Of a DNA stretch of 64,000 bases, positions 25,040-35,849 are shown piece after piece. Numbering within the stretch: the stretch's first letter is position 1; each line of letters begins with the position of its first letter. The stretch is from Salvator merianae (Eukaryota; Chordata; Lepidosauria; Squamata; Teiidae). The translations under genes were made by a program, and so were the position numbers. Below the pieces are notes generated by a model. That model had not been told where the DNA came from. It made no database searches and saw only the letters and a list, made by a program, of their open reading frames with translations. The stretch spans positions 43,595,024-43,659,023 of the forward strand of contig QVOM02000116.1 in NCBI GenBank assembly GCA_003586115.2, given 5' to 3'.

Positions 25040-26880
25040 ATAGCAAGCCAAGCCTGGCTCAATTTCCCACTTGTCCTCTCCTGCCTGTGGCCTTCTCTTC
25101 TCAGTTCATGTCTCTACCTGTTGGCCTGGCCTGGGCTATTTCTGCCAGCCATGCAGTTCTTCTAAATGCCAGCCAGGGTACTTTGCCCTGGCCTTGGCTT
25201 CCATAATGGAGGACCATCAGTCCTCCTAGGAGGCCGACCACATAAATGAGTGCATCTTCATATCCTGGAAGGCCTCAAAGGTGGTCAATCACATTCAAGG
25301 CCTTCTAGGAAGAAGAGGTGTGCATGGCTTGTGGGGATAACTCATTATCCTTCACACTGGAAGGCCTTGGCCAGGACAATGTGCCCTGACTAATATGTGT
25401 AAGAACAGGTAGGAGAGGTGTGTGTGAGAGTGGAAAAGGCCACTTAGGTGCAAGAGGAAAAGGCATGAGAGTAAGGGTGTTTGACAAACCTGAACCCAAA
25501 CCGAGCAGCTGGATCAATGAACAGAACTAAGCAAAACCAAGTACTGCCCATCCTTAATGGATGGCTCTAAGCTACTCAACATATTAATAATAAATGTGAA
25601 TACTGATACGTTGATCTGTAAGTAGGGAAGTTCAATTTCAAAATTCATTTTGGGAAATTCAGACGTCCAAATTTCTGTGCCATGTGCACCTTGGATCTGT
25701 TGGAATTCCAGATTTATTTGAAATCCTCACCTATCTGTTCAATCACTCGAACTGCAGGCCAAGTCTATTATATGCATCCATCCATACAAACTGTGTTCAA
25801 ACTCCATTTTGAACAGCGCATCTGCATTAATTATAATTCCTCCTTCATTTTGAAATGTGAGGCCTACAAGTGTGAAGCAGTCTTGTCATCCTGCTGGTCA
25901 ACCACAAAGTCCATTCCAGTTGAAAGATGGAGGAATGGTATTAAAAGTGGAGAAATGTTTGGATCACTTTTTCTTCATTGGAATCAGAAACTTTGGGAGT
26001 TCATTCCTCCTTGCCTGAAATCTTCATGCTCAGAAATCCAATAATTGTTTCTAAAACACAACATTTTCCATTGATTTTCACGTCATTAAGATGACTATTA
26101 CTAGAAATACAGGGCTGTAGGATATGTTGTTAATATGACAAGAGACCAAGTACTGTATCAGGGAACAAGAAAATAATAATAAAAAAATCCAATTAGTGCC
26201 ACCTGCTTGAGGCAACTTTAACAAGAAGCACCAAAGTTCTGAGGGCTGGAAGAAAAAAAAAAGTGGAAATTCTTTTTCTTAGCTGTTTGCCACCTCTGAA
26301 GATCTTGTTCCTATAAAAAAGGCCACGACATACATGGAATGTTTATGTTCTGCTTCTCTTGAAGATATCTGCAATTTTGATCTTAATTTCAGTAGGATAG
26401 AAGGAAGCTGCCCTCCTTTCCCTATGATTCAGATCCTTCTGCCAGTATGTTGAAGAGCTCTTTCAAAAAACTTAATATTCCTAAAGGCCAAAGTAGATGA
26501 AACCAGCCTAGCCAGAAATTGCCAAACAAATTGTCCTAGCCATAGAAAACATCTTAAAAAAGCCAAATGTGACCAATTAGTTGGCTGATTTTGGAAACTC
26601 TGGTTTGCAATTAGCAAGTGCATGAGGACAGTCTTCTCTTGGAAGGTGTGGCAGGACAATCTCAGGTGGCCCTAATTTTCATCAGATTGCTGTCACCAGG
26701 TTGATTTATTTTACCTGGCTCTTCCTACCCATCAAGTAGTATGGAAGGCATAAAGATGTATGGGAAAAACAGTGCAGAAACAACTTTAGGAAAAGCATAG
26801 ATATTTTACTGAGTGTAGAAAACAGAATCAGTCTCAATTTCAAACAGTGCACAAATGCTACGACAAAATAACACAACAAT
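25040..26880. other. No recognised feature
   Basis: Mixed-composition DNA. A repetitive texture near 25620-25860 (AATTCA-rich) suggests an old repeat that I cannot name. Confidence 0.3.
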
Positions 26881-26899
26881 TAGTGGAGGATCCTGCGCC

Positions 26900-27380
26900 G
26901 TCCTGAAGCTCCAACTGTCAGGAATGCAACCAGCCAACTAGATCTGTTGATCCTGGAAGGGCACTGCCTGCATGATGGTTCTGGTCCAGACCAGCGCCCG
27001 CACTGGCCTCAAAGCTCATATGAGCTTCAGGCTCAGTCTTCAAAGACTTTGAAGGGTTAGGAGTGAAAATACTTAGCCTTGGTGCCCCTGGAGGACCTAT
27101 TTTGGTGGTGTACTTTGGTGTGCTGTCAGAATGGTTCCCCCAATAGTCCAAAAAATGAAGGTGTGTTGTCTGCATGGCTCATGCTCTGGATTGAGCCCTG
27201 CTGCTCTGCTGGAAGCTTTGTTTAATCAGGTCTACTGATGGTCTAGGTCAATTGTCCCTTGATCTGGATTGCACCCTGTCCTATGCAGATGGAGCATTCC
27301 ATCGGTGGGCAAGGCCTTCCTCGGACCGGTCTATGATGCAGAAGGGAGGCCTGTACTCTACACCATAGACTGGCTCAAAA
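26900..27380. mobile_element. Short non-autonomous DNA transposon copy
   Basis: Collinear with the 9640-10072 copy: GGCACTGCCTGCATGATGGT, CTCATATGAGCTT, GAAGGGTTAGGAGTGAAAA, then the central foldback TTTTGGTGG..GTGCTGTCAGAATGGTTCCC. The termini are decayed, so the ends are approximate. Confidence 0.7.
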
Positions 27381-27539
27381 CTAAATGAGAAAGACTCTAA
27401 TACGCTCAGCTCAGGGTCTCTATTTTGGGTTGATGTCTTCCCTTCCATAGGTGCTCATTGATATTGTAAAATGCTGGTATTTTAATGAATGTTTTAGTAC
27501 TGTTTTATTTATAATTTTCATTAACAGAGGATGGCTGGA

Positions 27540-27583
27540 AAATAATAATAATAATAATCATAACAACAATAATAACAACAATT
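27540..27583. repeat. (AAT)n/(AAC)n simple repeat
   Basis: An imperfect run of AAT trinucleotides with AAC interruptions. Confidence 0.9.
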
Positions 27584-27584
27584 T

Positions 27585-28115
27585 ATCTATGGATCTTGCT
27601 GCTCATTTTTGTGGCTATATGTACTTAACGATATACATAATTGCACAGTACAAGCAGAGCAAACACTTTCATAAAATAACTGGCAGCAAGGAAGAAAGAC
27701 GTTTGGCAATCATGCAATTAGGAGTTCAGATTACTCTCTGGAGACTTTTTACACAAACTGATTGTCGCTTTCCCCATCTGCAGTAGTTTGATTTGAAAGA
27801 AGCCCTTGGTGTTAAACGATTCAAAAGGACGTTGAATATTTCATGAAAAGCATGAATTTTCTTCATTTCCCATTTTAATAAGAAATGTACCAAGTAATTA
27901 AGACAAGAGTTTGAAAGTGGTAGATTATTTCTCTTTCTCTCCCCCCCCCCCATTTTCCTTTCTTGTTGTCTCATGAACAGGGCAGCCATCTGCAAGATGA
28001 GATTCTCCTGGCTTTCATCTATTTGATGGTTGCGGATAAGACAATTTGCGATCATCTCTTTTAAAAAGAGCTTTGATATGCTCGCCGGGATGTGACACAG
28101 TGCAGCTTCAAAAAA
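27585..28115. other. Candidate conserved non-coding block
   Basis: Repeat-free except for a poly-C run at about 27942-27951. It has several intact-looking motif strings (CATAATTGCACAGTACAAG, GTACCAAGTAATTAAGAC, TGCGGATAAGACAATTTGCG). Two overlapping open frames occur, but neither has family features. It has the strongest regulatory-sequence texture in the window. Confidence 0.35.
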
Positions 28116-28599
28116 CATGTTCCAGTGGAACAGTAGCTTTTTGTTAGCATCTCTTTTGCATTTTCTCCTTTTATTTCATGTTCTAATCTGAATATATTTT
28201 ACAAAGGCACAATGAGACAAAGGGCCAGGAGTGTCAACCATGGATGGGGCAGGCAGTCCTCTCCACCAGAAGTCCATCTTGCTCCGAGCAAAAAAGACTT
28301 TGGTCTTTTGGAACAGCAACATGGGCTCCATCAATTTAAGGGTGGCTAAAATGCCATTTTCCAATCATGTATCATTTAGAGGCCCAACAGGACCACCATT
28401 GCACTGGGACCATAGAATGACATCATCACATGGGGCTTTCTTCCAAATAGATCACCTAAGACCTTTAGAAAACTGGTCAAGAACTGCATTCCGAGATGGA
28501 ACAGCCATCACAGTGCTGTGAAACATCCCAGAAACAGGCACCTATCATTTGCAGTGGGAATGCTGGCCTCCTGGCATGACAGTGGCCAGGGAAACATCT

Positions 28600-28790
28600 G
28601 GCCACAGCCATGGTGACCAGGGACATGCTCAAAAGTAGGTGTGAATGCTGTGTAACAGTCCGGCTGCTCTTGGTACAGCCATGGAGCACAGTTTTGTACT
28701 CCACAGCTAGTAGCAGTCGGGAACAGCTGTACCCCGCTCCCAATCACTTCAGCCTCTGCAAAGTGCAAACACACTTCAGTAATGAGTGTG
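28600..28790. repeat. Repeat sharing a core with the hairpin element at 49254
   Basis: Contains GGCTGCTCTTGGTACAGCC followed by ATGGAGCACAG and CTCCACAGCT. This is nearly the same wording as CAGCTGCTCCTGGTACAGCT, ATGAAGCACTC and CCACAGCT at 49298-49336. Here the second arm is not preserved, so this is probably a decayed or different-length relative. Confidence 0.45.
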
Positions 28791-29148
28791 TAGACAATCA
28801 CTAGTGAAAAGTGCAAACAGGTCCAGTGAGTGCTTTGTCTTGAAACGGATTAGACAACCATGGAGTATGAAATCATAGCTTCATATTTTTAAAGTTATAG
28901 CTTATTTCTGTTACAGGAAAGTGATTTCTGTTGTGCACCTGGCAAGTAGAGGTCTCCTCCTATCCAGCTTCTAATAGTTTCAGAAGGAATATACTGTATA
29001 GCATAGTAGATCATTGGATTTGGGTCATGGGCAATATCTGCACAGGAAAGGAAAAGAGCACTATAAGCATAGCTCTTTCCCCCCTCTGAATTAAGGAAAG
29101 TGCCACTCTTGCAGCACTCCTCTTCAAGTAGCAGCATACTGTCTGCTG

Positions 29149-29600
29149 CCCCCACCCATCAAAATTATATCTGGAGATTCCCTGGCTGCAATATGAAGAG
29201 GCAATGGGCAGCCCTTTGCCCATCAAGATTGCAGCCAAGGAATCCCTGGGTGTGATTTTGACCGGTGGGGGAGACTGCCTTCTCCTCCACATCAAAATCA
29301 GCAGTGATCTTCACATGAGAGGGGAAGAATGCCTCACCCTTCCTATCCCTGCATCAAAATCTGCTGAGATTTTGATGTGGGAGAAGAAAGGATGACTATA
29401 GTTTTGACTTGGGGGATGGAGAGGCAGCCTTTTCTCTCCCCTGGCAAGATCCCCACAGTAGATCTTGAAGTGAGAAGGGAGGCAGCCTCCCCATGTTGTC
29501 AAGATCACAACGGTGAGTTCCCAACTTCAGTCTTACTGGTGGACAGTGGCTGCAATCTCCATGGACTGGGGCAGCTCTCTTCCCCCATCAGTGTTAAAGC
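29149..29600. repeat. Imperfect foldback and degenerate tandem array
   Basis: The arm at about 29149-29197 (CCCCCACCCATCAAAATTA .. GGCTGCAAT) pairs with the arm at about 29228-29275 (ATTGCAGCC .. GATTTTGACCGGTGGGGG) across a loop of about 30 bases. Further CATCAAAATC starts recur at 29289 and 29351, with a small perfect stem CATCAAAATC/GATTTTGATG at 29351-29376. Repeat spacing is about 62-69 bp. Confidence 0.6.
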
Positions 29601-29989
29601 TGGGTAATTCTGGTTGTGAACCTGGCACTGGGATGGGGTTCATCCAACATATAAAGTGGTCCATTGGGCCATTTCTTATATTTTATGACAGCTGCACAAT
29701 AGAGGCAGTGGAATGAAAAGCAATAAGAGCTCGTCAACCTGTTCTGCCATTGTATTGTTCTACAGTGCTTGTGGCTGTATGGCAGGGAGATGAATGTGTC
29801 ATCCATGGAGACACTACACTTGTACTGCAGTGGGCAGGGTTGTGTGGAACCTGCTCCTTTATATCACATTCATGGTGCCATAAAAGCATTGTGAGGATGC
29901 TGCCATGGAATCCAATTTCACACATCCAGCCTATGAGCCAGATCTTGTCTTTTCTTTCATGACTCGCTAACTGCCTCCAGGTAACCAGC

Positions 29990-31137
29990 ATGGAATTTGT
30001 TCAGTTGGTTAAACAATGACCGAGAGCCTTGTTTTGCCTTCTTGAGAATACAGGGGGGTTGTGATGTGGCTTGGTGAAAGGACAGGACTTTAGCCTGAGA
30101 ACCCTAGCAGGAGTGTGTGTGTTTGTGTGTGCATGTCTGTGTCTGGTCACCCTTGACCACTCCTGTGACAGCCTGTGTTAAATCAAAGAGTCAGACCCAA
30201 ATAGAGTTGTGCTTGAACTTTTTTCCTGCTTTGGTTCAATTCAAACTTAACACTTCTTGAATTGAATTCAAACTTTTTTCTTCCAACAGACGTGGTGCTC
30301 AGTTCGATTCAGATTTTGAGGAAAAAAAGCAGCTTAAGTCAGGTTTTGGAAAATACGATTTAATGAAAGAAAGAGATGTTAATCTGCTTTCTGAAAATAG
30401 AAGGTTTCATTCTGATGCCTCAGGTTTTAACTAGCATTTAAGAATAGCCTAGTTGCTTAGTGAAAAATTAATGCTTGCAAAAATAAATCCCCAAACCAAA
30501 CAAAGTCAGCACGCTATCAACAACGTCCTATGGAGATGCCAGTCACAGGTTCTGTCACTGCTCCTTTCCTGATTAGGCTAATGGATCACACTAACTTAGC
30601 CTACCCTAGGCTCAGAAAATGAAACAGGCTAGATGAAGTCATGGCATCTACGTTATAGTCTCTTTTTCCCTTCTGGATGGAAGGAACAAACATGCACACT
30701 AATATAGCAAACGTAATTTGAATTAATGAATACATCTACTGTTTCTGATATATCTGAGGCTGTGTCTCCACCTGGGTGGGTGAGAACCTGATTGAAGGGA
30801 GCTGACCCAGGAATAGTTCAGCTGTGGTTGGTGTGGTCTATCCCAGTACCTGTTCATGGAGGCTGGTTGTTCAGTCTCCATGGCAGCCAGCTGTGCTGTG
30901 CAGGTGTGGGCAACCCCTCAATTCAACTCACAGCGTCTCCATGGCTGCTGTGAGCCAAATTAACAGGAAAGGGCTACCTCAAAGCAAAGAATTCCGCTCT
31001 GAGATAAATGCACCTTGTCTCCTGCTTTAAGACGGCAGGATGGGACCCCAGCTGCTTCATCATGGTGGGATGTGGGAATACATGGCCCTGGGGGTGGGGA
31101 GCAATCATCTCCATAGAGCTGTGGAGATGTGGCCTGA
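29990..31137. other. No recognised feature
   Basis: Mixed sequence. Near 30760 the phrase GAGGCTGTGTCTCCACCTGG resembles hAT-type termini, but no partner end is visible. Confidence 0.3.
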
Positions 31138-31230
31138 GGTCCTTTCTGCACTGGACCTTACTCCAGATTATATCCCAGAATAGGAACCTGCCATCCATGA
31201 GCTTGTGCAGACTACTGCAGGAGTTGCAAT
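31138..31230. mobile_element. Truncated DNA-transposon copy (48778 subfamily)
   Basis: Starts GGTCCTTTCTGCACTGG and continues ATTATATCCCAGAATAGG and ACCTGCCATCCATGAGC, closely matching the left half of the element at 48778. The right arm is absent. Confidence 0.65.
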
Positions 31231-32517
31231 TAGGTAGACTTGGCCTTTATCTAATTTGTATTCCAAGTCTGCCCCTTCAAAGTAGGTGGACCTACTGCCT
31301 ACCTACAGGGAGGTGTGAGATCCAAATGTTTTTCTTCTGCAACCTGAAAGTTCAGCCAAGTTCACACATAATAAAAGCAGCTATTTTACTGTAGTGTCAC
31401 AGAGGGCCTCCACACATTTCCCATCAGAAGTTGTGCATTTGCTGTGTGGCAAAGGGGCTACAAAGTGAGTCTTGAGAAAACAGATCACTTGAAGATTTGA
31501 CCACACAGTTCATCATGATGGCAAGCACTAGTGGGTAGTTGTAGCTTGAAAATTCAGAAGTTCCTTCTACTGATTCTAGACAAGGGCTGCATCTGAATGT
31601 AGATGAGATAAGCATAGGTAAAGGGAACTTGTGAGGTTTCCTCTGGTTGCATTTAGACCAGGAGGTTTACTTCCAACACTGATGGAGCAGACATTTGCAG
31701 CACCTATGGGCAAACCTCTGGTGGGGTCATTTTGCTTCTTCCATGGGATACAATGGTCCCCAGGAAGCTCTTGACATAGCTGCTAATTCAGCTTTTTGGT
31801 GTGTGTGTGTGAAACTTCTCTTTCCTTTCAATGGATCCATCATTATATAGTTCTTTTCACTTTGGAAGGTTTTTTTTTCCATCACCAACCACATGGTGTC
31901 TGATGAAACCACCACTGCAACTTTTTACAGAGGCAGCGAGCTCTCCTTCTCTACAAAGAGTTTTGTAATGAGTGTTTGTGTGTCCACATGGTTGCTGCAC
32001 TTGGGTACCTTACAGTCTAGCAGATCAGATTGAATTGTGTTGATAAAATCTTTCTGCAGCCTCTGCCCCTTCACTCCCAATACAGAGGCACAACTGCGGA
32101 GGTACTTACTACATCCTCTAACACTGAGACAATTTGTGAAAGAATTAGAATGGGCAAAGAAAAAAATAAACTAAACTAAACCTTATCATGCCGTTTAACA
32201 CAGTAAGGAGTCAGGGGCTACTGTGCATCCTGTGGGCACCGGCCATCTAACCTGAGCTATGCAGGGCTAAAAGTTATGTGTAGATGTTGTCAACAGGTGT
32301 TTGCTTTAGGCTGCATCCACACCAGGGACAAGATCTGAGCTGCAGCATAAAGGAGTCACCTCAGGGGTATGGACATTGGGTTTAATCCACAAGTTGTCCT
32401 GGAGCCTCACAGGAATACAACTTTAGGCCAAATGCTGTTCAGTGTTTTGGCTGTGAACCATAGCCGGATGTTTGCTGCATCTCCCATGCCCCCCCCCCCC
32501 AGCGCATATAGTATAAG

Positions 32518-32815
32518 AACTGTGGCTGCATTGGACTGGGTTGAGAGGAGAAGAGCATCTCTATTTGCAGCTGAAGCTGAGCCTGCCTCTACCACATCCT
32601 CCCACAGACATGTCTATGGACTGTGGCTGCTCTGGGCGGGAGTCGAGAGGAAAAGACCATCTCTGGTGCTGTTTTTGCTTTTATTTTCTACTGACTGTAT
32701 TGTATTGCTGTTATTAGTCTTACATAGTTATATTTTGTATTCTCAGTAGAGTTGTTACCATTTTTTTTTTCTTAACTGCCTTGAGCAGTATTAGGAAAGG
32801 CAAGATATAAATAAA
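32518..32815 (+). mobile_element. L2-type LINE 3' tail preceded by a two-copy internal repeat
   Basis: The 3' part (32760-32815) is TTTCTTAACTGCCTTGAGCA then GGCAAGATATAAATAAACTG and a GATTGATTGG end, the usual L2-like tail. Upstream, ACTGTGGCTGC..GAGAGGAGAAGAGCATCTCT (about 32518-32562) is repeated at about 32620-32664 with modest divergence. Confidence 0.6.
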
Positions 32816-33462
32816 CTGATTGATTGGTTAATTGACTTTCAGTCTGCCAAGGAGATTATGGCTGGTTTTGCCCACTGAGTTAATTCCTGGCCTCTGCACA
32901 CATCTATCCAGGAGCTGGCTCCCCAAGAGCTGAAAGAAACTTAAAATTAAGTCACCTTTTCAAGGATTGGGGTGGCTCAGGACACTTCATGCGGCTGTAG
33001 TGTTTTTCTGTGCTGCCACCCAGATGCCTACAAAAAATGTCTACATGGGTGCTGCCTTACTTTGCCTTTTTTGTTTTATCATTCTCTTTGTTGGATGCCA
33101 TTTTGCTGAGGGTCCCTTCAGCTCAGTCATCAAATCAATAGCCCAGATAGCTATCATGAAAGATCTAGGATCACTTAATGGCCACGCTTCCCTGTTTATC
33201 ATTAGACTTCCACAGCTGATAGCAACAACAATGAGTAATAAAAGTCAGCAGTATTTATTTTTGTGCTGTCTGCAAACTGGGTTTAGTTCTATTCTTATTT
33301 GGGGCTGATTCTTGTCCTGTCAAACTTTGAAGAGGCAAATCATGGATCTACATTCACAAGTAGCAAAACATAGCAGCTCAGAAGTACTGTAGAGACCACA
33401 GGATGTGGCATTCATATTGTCATTCTATTTCTAATCCACCTATTCTAGACTAGAAGTCATGG

Positions 33463-33497
33463 ATTCCTCTAGGCGACAAGAGGAAATTGTGGGATCT
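33463..33497. mobile_element. Left part of hAT-like short element split by an L1
   Basis: CCTCTAGGCGACAAGAGGAA then ATTGTGGGATC matches GCCTCCAGATAGCAAGAGGA then AATTTCAGGATC at 35157-35188. The continuation expected from the intact copy appears only after the L1 fragment, at about 34150. Confidence 0.5.
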
Positions 33498-34140
33498 TTT
33501 TATTTTTAACTTTTATTTAAGGTATTCAAAACAAACACCAGCAAATATAAACAAGAAGAACATGATTAAAACAGAAAAGCTAAGCTGGATTGGAGGGGAA
33601 GAATGAATCTAGTAGGTATGACAAGTTTGGAATAGGGAAGTTCGATCAAGTGGGGGCCAACCATAGAAAGGGTTGCCACATGGAATAATAATCCAGAATA
33701 GCTACTGGGCCTTGCATTTGTTTGTATTGACATGTAATGAGTTCCAATGATGACACATTCCATACATGAGAGTACCAGCACTGGATCGTGAGAAGTCTCT
33801 GATCTTTCCATCTCTGCACAATTGCGTGGTGAGGAGCAGTTAATACGAAGTCCAATATGATCTTGGTAGCACTTGTAGGTTGATTCTCTTGTACCCAATA
33901 TTGTGGTAGCATAATTCAGGTGAAGGTGCTATTTCTATGTCCAGGATCTCCCTAATTTCAGAGAAAACCTATTTCTAGAAAGTATGTACAACTTTGCACT
34001 CCCACCACATATGAAAATAAAAGCCTTTTACTTTATTACAATGCTAACAGGTGGGGGGAACTGACTGAGCAATACAAGACAGCTGGCAGGGGGTGTGATA
34101 TAATCTATGCATTAACTTTAGATCCATTTCTTTTACTTGA
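33498..34140 (-). mobile_element. L1-type LINE 3' end (ORF2 C-terminus)
   Basis: Minus-strand reading contains a broken ORF2 C-terminal region. A cysteine/histidine-type segment lies near 33990-34010 (complement of CACTCCCACCACATATGAAA). It is followed by a helical TKIILDFVLTAPHHAIVQRW part and the C-terminal WYSHVWNVSSLELITCQYKQ. That is the usual order in vertebrate L1 ORF2 tails. Stops and a frame change show it is dead. The T-rich 33497-33515 end would be the poly-A side. Confidence 0.65.
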
Positions 34141-34225
34141 GGGGCTTTCAGATAATAGATCCTGCAATTGCCTTTTGCCTCTGCCAGACAGCAGGAGCTT
34201 ACCTCCATCTGGTGGTTCTTTGGAT
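34141..34225. mobile_element. Right part of the split hAT-like short element
   Basis: TAGATCCTGCAATTGCC then TTTTGCCTCTGCCAGACAGC aligns with TAGACCCTGAAATTGCC then TCTTATTACC at 35197-35222, and with CCTGCAATTGTCTCTTGCTG at 8669. Confidence 0.5.
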
Positions 34226-34371
34226 CACTGTTCCTGCCTGAAATACCTGGATCCCAGCCAAATACCTGCCCACTTCCCTTTGTATTTTTCCCATGCTTGG
34301 CTTTCATTATTTTACAATCCTTACTTCTTCTTTTTTTCCTTAATGCCATTCTTCATGATAAAATCCTATGA

Positions 34372-34577
34372 AATGATGCCTGGGTACCACCTCCAGGATG
34401 GAGAATCATGCAGAATTCCTCTAAAACCATTTGCAGGGAGTCAAGAGTAAGTGAAGATTTTGCCTTTGCCTTCTTAATAATGCCCAGAAGCGACTGGTGG
34501 GCCACAGTGTGAGACAGGATGCTGGACTAGATGGGCTGAGGCCTGATCCAGTAAAGGTCCTCTTATGTTCTTATGTT
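34372..34577 (+). mobile_element. CR1-type LINE 3' end with terminal repeat
   Basis: GGGTACCACCTCCAGGATGG, then GGCCACAGTGTGAGACAGGA, TGCTGGACTAGATGGGC and CTGATCCAG are the canonical last 150 bases of many reptile CR1 copies. It closes with two copies of TTCTTATG, the short tandem repeat at the CR1 3' terminus. Confidence 0.85.
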
Positions 34578-35152
34578 AAGATAAATCAAGGAAAGTTGTG
34601 TCCTAAAAGTCCATTGGCTTTAAACAACCTTCAAAACATCTTATTTTAAACTCAAATTCTATTATGACATTTTTGAGCAAAATGTGATCTTTTAAAAGAA
34701 ATTGTGTAGGAAAATATATATGAAATACATACTTTAAAAGAAAATGCATACAGAAAAGTGGTGAAATATCATTAACAGTTTAAAGGTTTCATTGTGTTTA
34801 CAAAAATCCATAGAAAATAGTATAAGTGTAGACTCTTCACTGTACATGGAGTTACAGATTAAAAATAGGCTGACCCATCCAGTTTTAAGTTGTTTTTGTT
34901 AGGGGTGTACAAAATGCTGTATCAAATTTGTTGGAGCATTATTTGCCCTTTTGGAAGTTGGTGTGGGCCTGGGAGAAGACCCAACTGATCCAAAAATGCT
35001 CAGAACTTCATAATAATGTCATGATGTGGTGCCACATGATGTCATCTGTTCTTGGCTCATAGGTTTGGAGAGGGTCAAAAACCTAAGGAAGAGTGGGTGT
35101 GCCCAGCTAAGTGCTTTATCTTGCTCCTAGACAGCTAGGAAAGGCACAGTAA

Positions 35153-35811
35153 GGGTGCCTCCAGATAGCAAGAGGAAATTTCAGGATCTTCTTTAGACCC
35201 TGAAATTGCCTCTTATTACCACTGACGAATGGCAGGAGGCAATTGCAGGACAATCTCAGGCTGCTACCTCATTGACTGGCTGTTACGAGCAATGCCCTGA
35301 TAAAGAGTAATTAAAAATCAATTTTCCCAACCGCAAAACTCAAAAAGAGGAGGCTCTTTTGATACCGGTTTTAAAAACACAAAGTAACCCATAAAATCAA
35401 CCAACATACAATGAAAAAAGGGTCTGGAGAAATCACTCCTCAAAATGAATCCAAACTTTTATTAAAACCCAGTAAAACAATAAAAATAGAGCAAAAACAG
35501 TAAAAATGTCAAAAAATGATGATTCCCAATCAAACCCAATATGGTAAAACAATAAGCACAGAAAGCCTGCAGTTCACAATATTTTCCCAGTAGATGTCCC
35601 ACTTTAAGGAGCCCACTGCATGTAGTCTGACCCTTAATTACAGTGTAGAATCCATTTACACTGTTTTTCAATGAAGAAAGGCCATTTGAGAATAAATCCT
35701 TGCTGGATTTCCCATAATGCTGATTTATTGGATTCCCAGTCAACTAACCTGGGACAATATTGGGAATGTCCTGGGAGAGTCACAGATTTTTACCCACAAC
35801 TGGAGGCACCC
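35153..35811. mobile_element. hAT-like non-autonomous transposon
   Basis: The left terminus GGGTGCCTCCAG (35153-35164) is mirrored by CTGGAGGCACCC (35800-35811). The body is non-coding; the 93-codon minus frame inside is incidental. Flanking octamers do not match convincingly, so the target duplication is lost or the ends are off by a few bases. A closely related left half occurs at 33463 and 8611. Confidence 0.6.
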
Positions 35812-35849
35812 CAGAATGCCTAAACATTGCTGCCCTTGTGGACTGTACA

